Assembly: GCF_001651805.1 (NCBI RefSeq)
Contig: NZ_CP015839.1
Location: 620,001-684,000 of the forward strand
Source of the DNA: Marinobacterium aestuarii
GTDB taxonomy: Bacteria; Pseudomonadota; Gammaproteobacteria; Pseudomonadales; Balneatricaceae
Reading direction: 5' to 3'
Length of the DNA: 64,000 nt
Shown here in pieces: positions 38,467-47,208 of the stretch (within the stretch, counting starts at the first letter, position 1; each line of letters opens with the position of its first letter). The notes under the pieces are model-generated. The model worked only from the letters and a program-made list of their open reading frames with translations. It did no database searches and was not told the DNA's origin. The position numbers were made by a program, and so were the translations under genes.

Positions 38467-39663
38467 CTACTGGCTGCCGACAAGGTCGCCGCGCTGGATG
38501 TTGAAAACTTCGCTGCTGTTGCCAAGGGTGCCACTGGCGGAGAGTGGCTGTACATCGTCGACGATGAACGTCTGGCGGCTGTTATCAAGGCTGTTGTCAC
38601 GCAGCCGGTCAAGGCGCAGCAGGCTGAGTCTGTCGCCAGTGCTGATGCCGGCATTGGTGCCGGCGTCAAACCAGATACGGTTGTTTTCGATGCGGGATAT
38701 GGGGGCGCGAAAGGGCAGGCAGGCCAGTTCTTCGCCCAACTCCCGGCCGACCTGCTCTAGCAGTAGCCGGGTTTTGCTCCCGTAATCCTGTTGCCAGAAG
38801 GCCGCGCTGGCAAAGCCGGTGTTTTGCTCCATCGGCAGGTTCCACAGTCCCTGGGTCTGGTACTGGTGGCTGAACAGCAGGGCGCCGGACAGGGCATCAT
38901 GTACAAACAGGTCGATGGCAAAACTGCGCAGGTAGCGGTCATCCTGTGGCTGGGCGCGGTTGAACCAGTGTTTCAGGATATTCTGCTCGCTGTGCACCGC
39001 CGGGGTCTGCATGGACAGATCGCGTACCACGCCCGAGACCAGGTACTGTGGGCCGAACTGTGCGCTTTGTGGCAGCAGGGTCAGCAGGCGGCCGTTGTCG
39101 AGCTGGCGGGTGGGGGCGCTGAGGGGGTTGTCGATCAGGCGGGTATTGCCCGCATTGAGCGCCTCAAGGCGCGGGTTCAGGTTCAGTTTCTCTGTCAGTT
39201 CAAGCGCCAGTGCCTGTTCGATATTGCCGAGCTGGCCGAGGTTCGCATCCTGTGGGCGCTGCAGTACAAATGCGGTCACGGCCAGGCGGTTGCGGTACTG
39301 GTGGCTGCTGCCGTTGCTGCAGCCCTGAGCGATATCGACATCTGCGCTGATGCGCACCAGAAGCCAGTTGTCCTGGCGTCTTTCGTCCAGCAACTGCACG
39401 TTGCGTACCTTGCCAAGGGAGGCCATGTGCAGGTTGTCGACTTCCAGTATGCCGTCGTTGATCTGCTGGTTGACGCTGATATAGGCGGCGGCCTGGAGTG
39501 CGGCCTGTTCGGTCGCATCCTGGATGGCGGCGCGCCGCGCCGAGGCGATGTCGGAGCCCATTATCATGGCGCGTCCTTCGGCCTGCATGCTTTGGGCCTG
39601 AGTGCCGGTGGCGAGGCTTAGCAGAACCGCCAGGCCTGTGATGCGTAACAGAAGACTAAACAT
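38467..39663 (-). CDS. flgT: Flagellar assembly protein FlgT
   Basis: 398 residues. A cleavable signal peptide (about 1-23, ending TGTQAQ) precedes MQAEGRAMIMGSDIASARRAAIQDATEQA, the FlgT N-terminal domain; middle and C-terminal domains follow (GNIEQALALELTEKL; FVHDALSGALLFSHQY; ISRIENNRIWFDAGTNAGISTGDRLSLLR). FlgT forms the H ring around the basal body of polar flagella in Vibrio and allows MotX/MotY T-ring assembly. Divergent from flgO, the same three-gene grouping as in Vibrio. Confidence 0.88.
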   Translation of the reverse strand: MFSLLLRITGLAVLLSLATGTQAQSMQAEGRAMIMGSDIASARRAAIQDATEQAALQAAAYISVNQQINDGILEVDNLHMASLGKVRNVQLLDERRQDNWLLVRISADVDIAQGCSNGSSHQYRNRLAVTAFVLQRPQDANLGQLGNIEQALALELTEKLNLNPRLEALNAGNTRLIDNPLSAPTRQLDNGRLLTLLPQSAQFGPQYLVSGVVRDLSMQTPAVHSEQNILKHWFNRAQPQDDRYLRSFAIDLFVHDALSGALLFSHQYQTQGLWNLPMEQNTGFASAAFWQQDYGSKTRLLLEQVGRELGEELACLPFRAPISRIENNRIWFDAGTNAGISTGDRLSLLRLDRLRDNSLDNSRQTFIVDDVQPLSASGTLGNSSEVFNIQRGDLVGSQ

Positions 39664-39849
39664 GTGCGCTCTCGGGCCGATACTCTTGGGGCAAAGGTAT
39701 GCAATTTGAACCCGCCTTGCAAACTATGCCGTAGCGGCCTCGCGGCTTTAAATAGTAAGCCGTACTGCAATCGGCGTTGTTTGACGCTACAGGGAGGTCG
39801 CGCAGGGTTGTTCAGGGGCTGGAGGGGTTAACCCCGGCGGGCATTGTGC

Positions 39850-40028
39850 TAGTGTACTGTTTCGCCCTAATGGGTGCTTATAGAGCCCGCCAATTCGTGT
39901 CCGGCAAGGCGCCGTTCGCCGGTAATAGTGGGGCTCTTGCCAAGAACGGCAACGTCGCAGGGCGCGAATTGGCGAGCTCCCTTCGGGCGAGCCGCTAAAA
40001 GTGCCTTGAAGGGCGAAGCAGTACACTA
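39850..40028. mobile_element. MITE-like inverted-repeat element between flgT and flgO
   Basis: 179 bp whose ends are inverted: TAGTGTACTGTTTCGCCCT on the left and its near-complement on the right (AGGGCGAAGCAGTACACTA, 40010-40028). The similarity continues inward over about 50 bp, both arms reaching a GCCAATTCG block, with a 14-base extra segment in the right arm. No coding potential. It ends 23 bp before the flgO start codon, so it must include or replace part of the flgO promoter/leader. The 186 bp between flgT and the element show nothing definite. Confidence 0.6.
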
Positions 40029-40051
40029 ACTTGGCTGCGGATCAATGACGG

Positions 40052-40771
40052 ATGACAAGAATGAAACGACTGGCTGGGGCACTGGTGCTGCTGGTGACGG
40101 GTTGTGCCATGCAAGAGCGTCCTCCCGTGGCGGTGCAGGTGGAGTCCTTCGGTGATGGCGCCGTGGCGCAGCTGCGCGAGCTTGGTGCCGAGGGCTCGGT
40201 CGGTGCGGGCGGGGTGTCCCGCGGTGCACCCCTGAGCCTGCTGGAGTCCCAGGCGCTGACGGACCCCATGAGCGAGGCCGTAGCGCAGATGGTGCGCCAG
40301 CTGTCGATCGGCTTGCGGGAGCATCGCGTCAAGCGCCTGCCCATGGCGGTACTGCCCTTTGTTGAGCTGGGCACTGATACGGCGGAAACGGCCAGGGATC
40401 TGCTGGGAGAGCGGGTGGCGGAGAACTTCATTTATCAGATGCAGCAGGCGCAGTACAACCTGATCGACTACCGCGCCCTGAGTCTTACCACCACCGAAAA
40501 GGCGCCACTGTCGCGGCAGAACCTGTCGGTGCTGTTCAGTCGCAATCGTATTTATTTCGTGCTGACCGGTACTTACGCCCGCTATCCCGACGGCATAGTG
40601 CTGAATGCGCGGGTGCTGGATACCACCACGCGTCAGGTACTCGCCAGCGGGCAGACCCATGTGCCGGATGCACGCCTCGAGGGTGCGCTGCCAGGGTTTG
40701 ATCCATTGCAGGCGCTGGAGGCCGGCATGATTATCGAGAATGGCCGTGGTCCTGTGGGGTTGAAACAATGA
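40052..40771 (+). CDS. flgO: Flagellar outer-membrane lipoprotein FlgO
   Basis: 239 residues; lipobox LLVTGC (Cys18). The FlgO domain is recognisable in PMSEAVAQMVRQLSIGLRE, LPMAVLPFVELGTD, LGERVAENFIYQMQQAQYN and LVLTGTYARYPDGIVLNARV-like sequence (here FVLTGTYARYPDGIVLNAR). FlgO is needed for flagellar stability and motility in Vibrio. The ATG at 40061 (MKRLAG) is an alternative start. Overlaps flgP by 4 bp (ATGA), so the two are an operon. Confidence 0.85.
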   Translation: MTRMKRLAGALVLLVTGCAMQERPPVAVQVESFGDGAVAQLRELGAEGSVGAGGVSRGAPLSLLESQALTDPMSEAVAQMVRQLSIGLREHRVKRLPMAVLPFVELGTDTAETARDLLGERVAENFIYQMQQAQYNLIDYRALSLTTTEKAPLSRQNLSVLFSRNRIYFVLTGTYARYPDGIVLNARVLDTTTRQVLASGQTHVPDARLEGALPGFDPLQALEAGMIIENGRGPVGLKQ

Positions 40772-41235
40772 ACATGACGGCTGGAGTCAGGCTGAGCCTG
40801 GCAGGCGTTGCGCTTGCGTTGCTGATGGGCTGCAGTTCGGTGCAGCATGGCTGGCAGGCGTCATCGGCGCATTATACAGGCCGGCCGCAGGAGGTTGAGC
40901 GTCGGGCGCCCGAACTGGTGACGGCGACCGGCTATGCTCCCATCAGCTTGCAGCCCGGGCAGACCGAGCAGCACCGGGTGCTGCTGGCCATGCGGGCATC
41001 CAAGCTGCGCGCCTATCAGGAGCTGGCCGCAGTGGTGCACGGGCAGTACCTGTACGGAACGACTCAGGTCAACGACATGGTGATGCAGAATGACCGCTTT
41101 CGCGCGGCTGTGTCCGGCATTGTGCGCGGTGCCCGGGTGGTGAAGTCCTACCCGGTGCAGGATGATACCTATGCCACCATCCTGGAGCTGGATCTGAGCC
41201 AGGTGCAGCGGGCCTGGGTGGTGTCGGAGCGCTAA
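40768..41235 (+). CDS. flgP: Flagellar outer-membrane lipoprotein FlgP (LPP20 family)
   Basis: 155 residues; lipobox LLMGC (Cys22), then SSVQHGWQ. The LPP20 domain is seen in VTATGYAPISLQPGQTEQHR, AMRASKLRAYQELAAVVHGQ and VRGARVVKSYPVQDDTYATI. FlgP forms a basal disc or outer-membrane-associated ring of flagella in Vibrio and Campylobacter. Start overlaps flgO stop. The stop codon sits in a hairpin at the convergent junction with the DUF1244 gene. Confidence 0.87.
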   Translation: MNMTAGVRLSLAGVALALLMGCSSVQHGWQASSAHYTGRPQEVERRAPELVTATGYAPISLQPGQTEQHRVLLAMRASKLRAYQELAAVVHGQYLYGTTQVNDMVMQNDRFRAAVSGIVRGARVVKSYPVQDDTYATILELDLSQVQRAWVVSER

Positions 41236-41251
41236 GATGTTTAGCGCTCCG
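41225..41251. terminator. Convergent-junction hairpin after flgP
   Basis: A perfect 11-bp stem CGGAGCGCTAA / TTAGCGCTCCG with loop GATGT, which includes the flgP stop codon. It lies 9 bp from the end of the opposing DUF1244 gene. There is no U-tract on either side, so it may slow rather than fully terminate transcription. Confidence 0.5.
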
Positions 41252-41259
41252 TCGGGGGA

Positions 41260-41556
41260 TCAGTCTTTCGGGGCTGATTGCTTGAACTGGGCCAGCTGTT
41301 CAGCGCTGGCTTCAGCCTGATGCTTTTCCTTCCACTGGGCGTAGGGCTCGCCGTAGACCCGTTCGCGGGCCTGTTCGTAATCGACGCTTTCCCCCTGTTC
41401 GTCGGCGGCGGCAACATACCACTTGGACAGGCAGTTGCGGCAAAAGCCCGCCAGATTCATCAGGTCAATATTCTGCACGTCCTTGCGATTATCCAGATGT
41501 TCAAGCAGGCGGCGAAAAACGGCGGCTTCAATCTCGGTGCGGGTTTGCTTATTCAT
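41260..41556 (-). CDS. DUF1244 family protein
   Basis: 98 residues from the ATG at 41556 (MNKQTRTEIEAAVFRRLLEHL), with AGGA upstream; the longer frame is not supported. Signature: NIDLMNLAGFCRNCLSKWY with a CxxC pair, then ERVYGEPYAQWKEKHQ. The DUF1244 family is a small metal-binding-looking helical protein of unknown function, common in proteobacteria. Stands between flgP (convergent) and glnD. Confidence 0.83.
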   Translation of the reverse strand: MNKQTRTEIEAAVFRRLLEHLDNRKDVQNIDLMNLAGFCRNCLSKWYVAAADEQGESVDYEQARERVYGEPYAQWKEKHQAEASAEQLAQFKQSAPKD

Positions 41557-41663
41557 GATATGTCCTGTGCCGGTGCCTGTTGTTCCGGCGTATGTCGGAT
41601 TGGAATGCACGCCGGGGGCTTCCGGCGTACAGGGTTGCATTCGATCTAGGCTCTGAGGCGGAC

Positions 41664-44354
41664 TCAGTGTTCCTGCTGGACCTGTTCATCCAGCTGGCGA
41701 CAGATGGTGTCCTGCAGCTGGTGGCACAACTCAGGGTCGCTGATGGGCTGCTCGTTGGCGTCGGTGATAAAGAAGTAATCCTCCACGCGCTCGCCGATAC
41801 TGGCGATCTTGGCCTTGCGTACCGAAATGCCAAATTCGACAAAGATGCTGCCAATGCGCGCCAGCAGACCCGGGCGGTCGGGGCTGCTGACTTCCAGTAC
41901 CGTCTGCTGCATGACAGGGTCGTTGCTGATGGTTACCCGGGTCGGGGTGGCGAACAGCTTGAGGGCGCGGGGTACGCGGCGCTGGATGATGTCCGGGAAG
42001 TCGTCCGGGTCATCCAGTTCCTCCACCAGGGTGTGTCTGATGTTGGCCAGATAGTCGGGGTTTTCCGACAGCGGCAGGTTGTCTTCGGTCAGCACCGAAT
42101 AGGTGTTGAGGGTGCGGCCGTCGTCGGTCAGGATGATGCGTGCATCCTGGATGCTCAGGTGCAGCTGATCCAGTGCTGCGACTGTGGCGGGAAAGAGGTT
42201 GGGCAGGTCTTCGCTGTAAATGAAGATCTCGGTCGCGCCTTCGTACACCCGGTAGGACGTTTTCTTCACCAGTACCAGCGGAAGCTTGTTGCGGCCGTGC
42301 TCCAGAATGGCCTCGGTATGCCAGGCGACATTATTGGCATCTTCGCGCAGGAAGTAGTCGTTGCCTATATTGCTCCAGAGCTCCTGCACATCCTTGTCGT
42401 GAATGCCCTTGCGGCGCAGGGCGGCGAGGGCGTCGGTCTGCAGTTCCTCGATGCGGTCTTCGATATTGACCGGGTTTTCCAGCCCGCGGCGCAGCGCCCG
42501 CTTGGTTTCGGTGTAGAGCTGGCGCAGCAGGGTGGCGCGCCAGCTGTTCCACAGCGTGTGGTTGGTGGCGTTAATGTCCGCCACGGTCAGCACATAGAGA
42601 TAATCCAGGTGGACGCCATCGCCGCAATGCTTGGCAAAGCGGTGGATCACTTCCGGGTCCGAAATATCACGCCGCTGGGCGGTCATGGACATCAGCAGGT
42701 GGTTGCGTACCAGCCAGGCCACCAGGTGGGAATCCCACTTGCCCAGGTGGTGGTTCTGGCAGAATTTCAGCGCATCCTCGGCGCCGAGCTCCGAATGGTC
42801 GCCGCCACGGCCCTTGGCGATGTCGTGATAGAGGCCCGCCATATAGAGCAGCTCTATCTTGGGCAGCTGATTGACGATGCGGTGGGCGATGGGGAACTGT
42901 TCGCGGTAGTCGTTGTGGCGCAGCTGGCGCATCTTCTGAATGACTTTGAGCGTGTGGGCATCCACGGTGTAGATGTGGAAGAGGTCGTGCTGCATCTGGC
43001 CGACAATCTCGCCGAATTCCGGCAGGTAGCGGCCGAGGATGCCGTAGCGGTTCATGCGCTTGAGTTCGGTGGAGACGCCATCCGGGGAGCGCAGCAGTTC
43101 CATGAACAGCGAGGTGTTGCGGATATCGGTGCGGAAATCGTCATCAATCAGGTGGCGATGGTCGCGAATCTGCTTGATGGTGGAGGCTCGCACGCCCTTG
43201 ATGGCCGGGTTGTGGGCCAGCAGGACAAACAGCTCCATCAGGGCGAAGGGGTGGCGCGTGAAGGTCGTCGGGCTGCGCACTTCTATATAGTCATTGTGGA
43301 TGCGAAAGCGCTTGTTCAGCGGCCTGATGAGCTGTTCGTCGTCGGCCTTGAGTATGGCTTCATCGAAGTACTGCAGCAGCATGTCATTGAACTCCGACAT
43401 GGCCTTGGCGATGCGGTAGTACTTGCTCATGAACTGCTCGACGGCCAGAGCGCCCTGCTGATCCTTGTAGCCAAAGTACTCGGCCAGGGTGCGCTGGTGG
43501 TCGAACAGCAGGCGATCTTCACGGCGCTTGCAGTGCATGTGCAGCGCATAGCGCACGGTCCAGAGGTAGAGCTCGCCCTTGTTGAGGATGTCGAGCTCGG
43601 ACTCGGTCAGGAAGCCGTGATCCACCAGATTGCGAATATAGGTGGCGCCAAAGTGGCGCTTGGCCACCCAGCCGATGGTCTGCAGGTCGCGCAGGCCGCC
43701 GGGGGAGGTCTTGAGGTTGGGTTCGAGGTTGTACTCGGTGTTGTTGGTGCGCTCGTGGCGGTCACGCTGCTCGTTGAGCTTGGCGATAAAAAATTCGCGG
43801 TCGGTCCAGGCGCCTTCCGAAGTCACGCGCTCGTATGTGTCGAGCTGCAGCTGGGGGTTGCCCACCAGGGTGCGTGACTCGATCAGGTTGGTGGCGATGG
43901 TAATGTCGCTGCGGGCTTCTTCGTAGCATTCGTCCACGCTGCGAACGCTGGAGCCGATGTCCAGCGACATGTCCCACAGCAGTGTCAGGAAGCCGCTGAT
44001 GCTGTCCTGGGCGGACTCGGCCTCGATGCCGTTGAACAGTATCAGGATGTCGACATCCGAATGTGGATGCAGCTCGCCGCGGCCGTAGCCGCCCACAGCC
44101 ACCAGGGCGATGTGCTGATCGTCCGGCCACTCGAACAGGTTCCAGGCGGCGCACAGAACCTGATCAATGATCCAGGCGCGGCCGTAGATAAGCTTGCGGA
44201 TATCTTCCCCGTCCCGAAAGCGCTTGTGCATGCGCTCCTGGGCGTCCCTGATGGTTTTTTTGAAAATCGGTACCGGGGAGCGGGCTGCATCCAGTGCGCA
44301 CTGAAAAGCTGCAACATCCAGCAGCGGGGTGTCGTCAGGGGTGGGGGTCGACAT
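41664..44354 (-). CDS. glnD: [Protein-PII] uridylyltransferase/uridylyl-removing enzyme
   Basis: 896 residues with the four-part GlnD layout: nucleotidyltransferase domain (VGGYGRGELHPHSDVDILIL; Asp100 and Asp102 as metal ligands), a linker helical domain, an HD hydrolase domain (LYHDIAKGRGGDHSELGAEDA, about 505-530), and two C-terminal ACT domains (EIFIYSEDLPNLFPATVAALD and LEVSSPDRPGLLARIGSIFVE). It senses glutamine and modifies PII to control nitrogen assimilation. It follows map on the same strand after 21 bp, the conserved map-glnD pairing. Confidence 0.97.
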   Translation of the reverse strand: MSTPTPDDTPLLDVAAFQCALDAARSPVPIFKKTIRDAQERMHKRFRDGEDIRKLIYGRAWIIDQVLCAAWNLFEWPDDQHIALVAVGGYGRGELHPHSDVDILILFNGIEAESAQDSISGFLTLLWDMSLDIGSSVRSVDECYEEARSDITIATNLIESRTLVGNPQLQLDTYERVTSEGAWTDREFFIAKLNEQRDRHERTNNTEYNLEPNLKTSPGGLRDLQTIGWVAKRHFGATYIRNLVDHGFLTESELDILNKGELYLWTVRYALHMHCKRREDRLLFDHQRTLAEYFGYKDQQGALAVEQFMSKYYRIAKAMSEFNDMLLQYFDEAILKADDEQLIRPLNKRFRIHNDYIEVRSPTTFTRHPFALMELFVLLAHNPAIKGVRASTIKQIRDHRHLIDDDFRTDIRNTSLFMELLRSPDGVSTELKRMNRYGILGRYLPEFGEIVGQMQHDLFHIYTVDAHTLKVIQKMRQLRHNDYREQFPIAHRIVNQLPKIELLYMAGLYHDIAKGRGGDHSELGAEDALKFCQNHHLGKWDSHLVAWLVRNHLLMSMTAQRRDISDPEVIHRFAKHCGDGVHLDYLYVLTVADINATNHTLWNSWRATLLRQLYTETKRALRRGLENPVNIEDRIEELQTDALAALRRKGIHDKDVQELWSNIGNDYFLREDANNVAWHTEAILEHGRNKLPLVLVKKTSYRVYEGATEIFIYSEDLPNLFPATVAALDQLHLSIQDARIILTDDGRTLNTYSVLTEDNLPLSENPDYLANIRHTLVEELDDPDDFPDIIQRRVPRALKLFATPTRVTISNDPVMQQTVLEVSSPDRPGLLARIGSIFVEFGISVRKAKIASIGERVEDYFFITDANEQPISDPELCHQLQDTICRQLDEQVQQEH

Positions 44355-44375
44355 GGGCAGCCTCTAGATGAATGA

Positions 44376-45146
44376 TCAGAGTGATTCTTCAGTGCGCAGG
44401 GTCAGAACTTCATGGCCATCGGCGGTGACGAGGATCATGTGCTCCCACTGGGCAGAGAGGCGGCGGTCAATGGTTTCGACGGTCCAGCCATCCTTTTTGG
44501 ACAGTTTGACGTGGCGCTTGCCGGCGTTGATCATCGGTTCGATGGTGAAGATCATGCCTTCGCGCAGCTCCACGCCTGTGCCCGGGCGACCGTAGTGCAG
44601 TACCTGGGGGTCTTCGTGAAACTCCAGGCCGATGCCGTGGCCGCAGTACTCGCGGACCACTGAATAGTGATTGGCTTCGGCGTGCTGCTGGATCACGTGG
44701 CCGATGTCACCCAGGTGGGCACCGGGTTTGACCAGGGCGATGGCCTTGTACATGCATTCCTGGGTCACTTCAGCCAGGCGTTCAACATGGGGTGCGACCT
44801 TGCCGACCGGGAACATTTTGCTGGTGTCGCCGTGGTAGCCGTCCTTGATGACGGTGATGTCGATATTGATGCTGTCGCCGTTTTTCAGCGCCTTGTCATT
44901 GGGAATGCCGTGGCAGACCACCTGGTTGACGGAGGTGCAGATCGACTTGGGGAAACCGTGGTAGTTTAGCGGTGCCGGAATGGCCTTCTGCTCGTTGACG
45001 ATATAGTCGTGACAGATCTGGTTCAGCTCATTGGTGGTGACGCCGGGCTTTACGAACGGCTCGATCATCTCCAGCACTTCTGCGGCCAGGCGACCGGCAA
45101 TGCGCATTTTTTCGATGTCTTCGGGTGTCTTGATGCTGATAGTCAT
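44376..45146 (-). CDS. map: Type I methionine aminopeptidase
   Basis: 256 residues from the ATG at 45146 (MTISIKTPEDIEKMR); upstream in-frame ATGs would add residues not found in the family. Metal ligands are visible in INIDITVIKDGYHGDTSKMF, GHGIGLEFHEDP and MIFTIEPMIN. Removes the initiator methionine from nascent proteins. Divergent from rpsB, as in E. coli and Pseudomonas, and followed by glnD. Confidence 0.96.
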   Translation of the reverse strand: MTISIKTPEDIEKMRIAGRLAAEVLEMIEPFVKPGVTTNELNQICHDYIVNEQKAIPAPLNYHGFPKSICTSVNQVVCHGIPNDKALKNGDSINIDITVIKDGYHGDTSKMFPVGKVAPHVERLAEVTQECMYKAIALVKPGAHLGDIGHVIQQHAEANHYSVVREYCGHGIGLEFHEDPQVLHYGRPGTGVELREGMIFTIEPMINAGKRHVKLSKKDGWTVETIDRRLSAQWEHMILVTADGHEVLTLRTEESL

Positions 45147-45248
45147 GGCGTCTCGTCGTGATTCTTCATTCATGTGTTGCCGACAATGCTCGCTTGCGGC
45201 CAAGTACTGGGATTGTAGCGAAATATGCTCCCCGAGCGAAAGCCGCGC

Positions 45249-45277
45249 TTCAAAAACGACCTCCGCTATGGTATAAA
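45249..45277 (+). promoter_or_regulatory. Probable sigma70 promoter for rpsB-tsf
   Basis: TTCAAA (45249-45254) and TATAAA (45272-45277) with ideal 17-bp spacing, giving an rpsB leader of about 130 bases. It lies in the map/rpsB divergent region. Confidence 0.5.
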
Positions 45278-45283
45278 TCCGCC

Positions 45284-45413
45284 TCCCTAAAAGCGCCCTA
45301 GCTTTGGGGAATATCGCCACACACGTATCGACACAGTTTCCAGGGTGCCGCTCGCGGTTGGATGCTGGGATACGTGGAGGTTTAACCCATTAAAATTTAG
45401 GAAGTTTTATCAG
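45284..45413 (+). promoter_or_regulatory. rpsB 5' leader, possible S2 autoregulatory element
   Basis: The leader contains GGTGCCGCTCGCGGTTGGA and GGGATACGTGGAGG (about 45342-45380) just before the AGGAAG ribosome-binding site. In gammaproteobacteria the rpsB leader is a conserved structured target through which S2 represses rpsB-tsf. The resemblance is by eye and by position only. Confidence 0.4.
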
Positions 45414-46145
45414 ATGGCAAAAGTCACTATGCGTGACCTGCTTAAGGCAGGCGTTCACTTTGGTCACCAGTCTCGCTACTGGAACCCGAAAATGTCCAAG
45501 TTCATTTTCGGCGCACGCAACAAGATTCATATCATCAACCTCGAGCACACCCTGCCGGCCCTGAATGGCGCCCTGGATGTGGTTAAAGGTATGGCCACCA
45601 ACAAGAACAAGATCCTGTTCGTTGGTACCAAGCGTGCAGCTAGCAAGATCGTCCAGGAAGAAGCCAGCCGTGCAGGCATGCCGTATGTCAACCATCGCTG
45701 GTTGGGTGGCATGCTGACTAACTACAAGACGATTCGTCAGTCCATCCGTCGTCTGCGTGACCTGGAAGCCCAGTCTGCTGACGGTACCTTCGCCAAGCTG
45801 ACCAAGAAAGAAGCACTGATGCGTCAGCGCGAAATGGAAAAGCTGGAACGTTCCATTGGTGGTATCAAGGAAATGGGCGGCCTGCCGGACGCACTGTTCG
45901 TGATCGACGTTGATCATGAGCGCATTGCTGTCAACGAAGCCAACAAGCTGGGTATCCCGGTTATCGGTATTGTTGATACCAACAGCAACCCGGACGGCAT
46001 TGATTATGTCATCCCGGGCAACGATGACGCTCTGCGCGCCATTCAGATCTACGCCAAGGCTGCAGCTGATGCTTGCGTCGAAGGTGCTGAACAGGGCGGT
46101 GCTAAAAACGAATTCGTTGAAGTAGAAGAGACGGCGGGCGAGTAA
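45414..46145 (+). CDS. rpsB: 30S ribosomal protein S2
   Basis: 243 residues from the ATG at 45414 ([19 protein letters not shown]), with AGGAAG upstream; a longer frame to 45345 is spurious. [22 protein letters not shown] and [24 protein letters not shown]-like sequence (here [15 protein letters not shown]) are S2 signatures. First gene of the long plus-strand essential cluster; tsf follows after 114 bp with an intervening hairpin. Confidence 0.97.
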   Translation: MAKVTMRDLLKAGVHFGHQSRYWNPKMSKFIFGARNKIHIINLEHTLPALNGALDVVKGMATNKNKILFVGTKRAASKIVQEEASRAGMPYVNHRWLGGMLTNYKTIRQSIRRLRDLEAQSADGTFAKLTKKEALMRQREMEKLERSIGGIKEMGGLPDALFVIDVDHERIAVNEANKLGIPVIGIVDTNSNPDGIDYVIPGNDDALRAIQIYAKAAADACVEGAEQGGAKNEFVEVEETAGE

Positions 46146-46187
46146 TCGCCCTGTCGAAAAGACTGAATAGTCTCTTCGTACTTGCAT

Positions 46188-46212
46188 AAGGGGGGCTCTG
46201 CTCCCCTTTTTT
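46188..46212 (+). terminator. Attenuator/terminator between rpsB and tsf
   Basis: Stem AAGGGG / CCCCTT around a GC-rich loop, followed by T6 (46207-46212). An intrinsic terminator at this position would lower tsf relative to rpsB expression; a similar arrangement exists in E. coli. Confidence 0.7.
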
Positions 46213-46259
46213 GAATTTGAATCAATGCGTTAATACGTGAATAGATGGGGAAAAACGAC

Positions 46260-47120
46260 ATGGCTAACTTCTCTGCTGCGCTGGTCAAGGAACTGCGCGA
46301 GCGTACCGGCCTGGGCATGATGGAGTGCAAAAAAGCACTGGCTGAAGCGAACGGCGACATCGAGCTTGCGATCGAAGATCTGCGCAAAGCGTCCGGTATG
46401 AAGGCTGCCAAGAAAGCAAGCCGTACAGCGGCTGATGGTGTTGTTGCCGTTAAAGTGGCCGACGATAACAGCTACGCTATTGCTATCGAAGTTAACTCTG
46501 AAACTGACTTCGCTGCGCGCGATGCCGGTTTCCTGGCGTTTGTTGACAAGGTTCTGGCGCAGGCTTTCGCCTCCAAGCAGACCGACGTTGCTGCGCTGAT
46601 GGTTGGTGAACTGGATGCCGCCCGCGAAGCTCTGGTACAGAAAATCGGCGAAAACATCTCTGTTCGTCGCGCCATTCTGGTTGAAGGCAACACCGTTGGT
46701 TTCTACGTTCACAGCACCAACAAGCTGGCGGCACTGGTTGCCCTGAGCGGCGGTGAAGCTGAACTGGCCAAAGATGTCGCCATGCACGTGACTGCCGTCA
46801 ACCCGCAGGTTGTCCGCAAGGAAGACATGTCGGCTGAAGTGGTTGCCAAAGAGAAAGAAATCATTCTGGCGCAGCCGGACATGGCCAGCAAACCGGCAGA
46901 AATCGCCGAGAAGATGGTTGTGGGCCGTATCGCCAAGTTCCTGGCCGAGAACAGCCTGGTTGAGCAGGCGTTCGTCAAGAACCCTGAGCAGAAAGTCGGT
47001 GAGCTGGTTAAGCAGGCGGGCTGTGAAGTCCTGTCTTTCGTCCGCGTTGAAGTGGGTGAAGGCATCGAGGTCGAAAAGACCGATTTCGCTGCAGAAGTTG
47101 CTGCTCAGCTGAAAGGCTGA
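46260..47120 (+). CDS. tsf: Translation elongation factor Ts
   Basis: 286 residues from the ATG at 46260 ([15 protein letters not shown]), preceded by [22 protein letters not shown] and the [14 protein letters not shown]-type segment ([12 protein letters not shown]) match EF-Ts signatures; the C terminus is the coiled-coil/core domain that acts as guanine-nucleotide exchange factor for EF-Tu. Normal length. Followed by a strong hairpin. Confidence 0.97.
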   Translation: MANFSAALVKELRERTGLGMMECKKALAEANGDIELAIEDLRKASGMKAAKKASRTAADGVVAVKVADDNSYAIAIEVNSETDFAARDAGFLAFVDKVLAQAFASKQTDVAALMVGELDAAREALVQKIGENISVRRAILVEGNTVGFYVHSTNKLAALVALSGGEAELAKDVAMHVTAVNPQVVRKEDMSAEVVAKEKEIILAQPDMASKPAEIAEKMVVGRIAKFLAENSLVEQAFVKNPEQKVGELVKQAGCEVLSFVRVEVGEGIEVEKTDFAAEVAAQLKG

Positions 47121-47136
47121 TCACGCTTTGTGACAC

Positions 47137-47165
47137 AGATTGCGCCTGTCTGGCGCAATCTTCCT
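47137..47165 (+). terminator. Hairpin terminator after tsf
   Basis: A perfect 10-bp stem AGATTGCGCC / GGCGCAATCT with loop TGTCT (47137-47161), followed by TCCTCCTT. It lies 17 bp after the tsf stop and 44 bp before pyrH. Confidence 0.65.
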
Positions 47166-47208
47166 CCTTGCTACACTGACCTGATCTCGTTTGAGCGGAG
47201 ACTTCTAG

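Noticed and set aside
38791-39621. 276-codon frame on the plus strand opposite flgT
   Set aside because: Antisense shadow of flgT with no motif or upstream signals.
39664-39849. Sigma54- or sigma28-type flagellar promoter upstream of flgT
   Set aside because: A GGCGGGTTCAAATTGC segment on the minus strand looked promising, but GG and GC are not spaced correctly for sigma54, and no sigma28 pattern was found.
41580-43877. 765-codon open frame on the plus strand opposite glnD
   Set aside because: Same reason: shadow of glnD, no domain, no ribosome-binding site.
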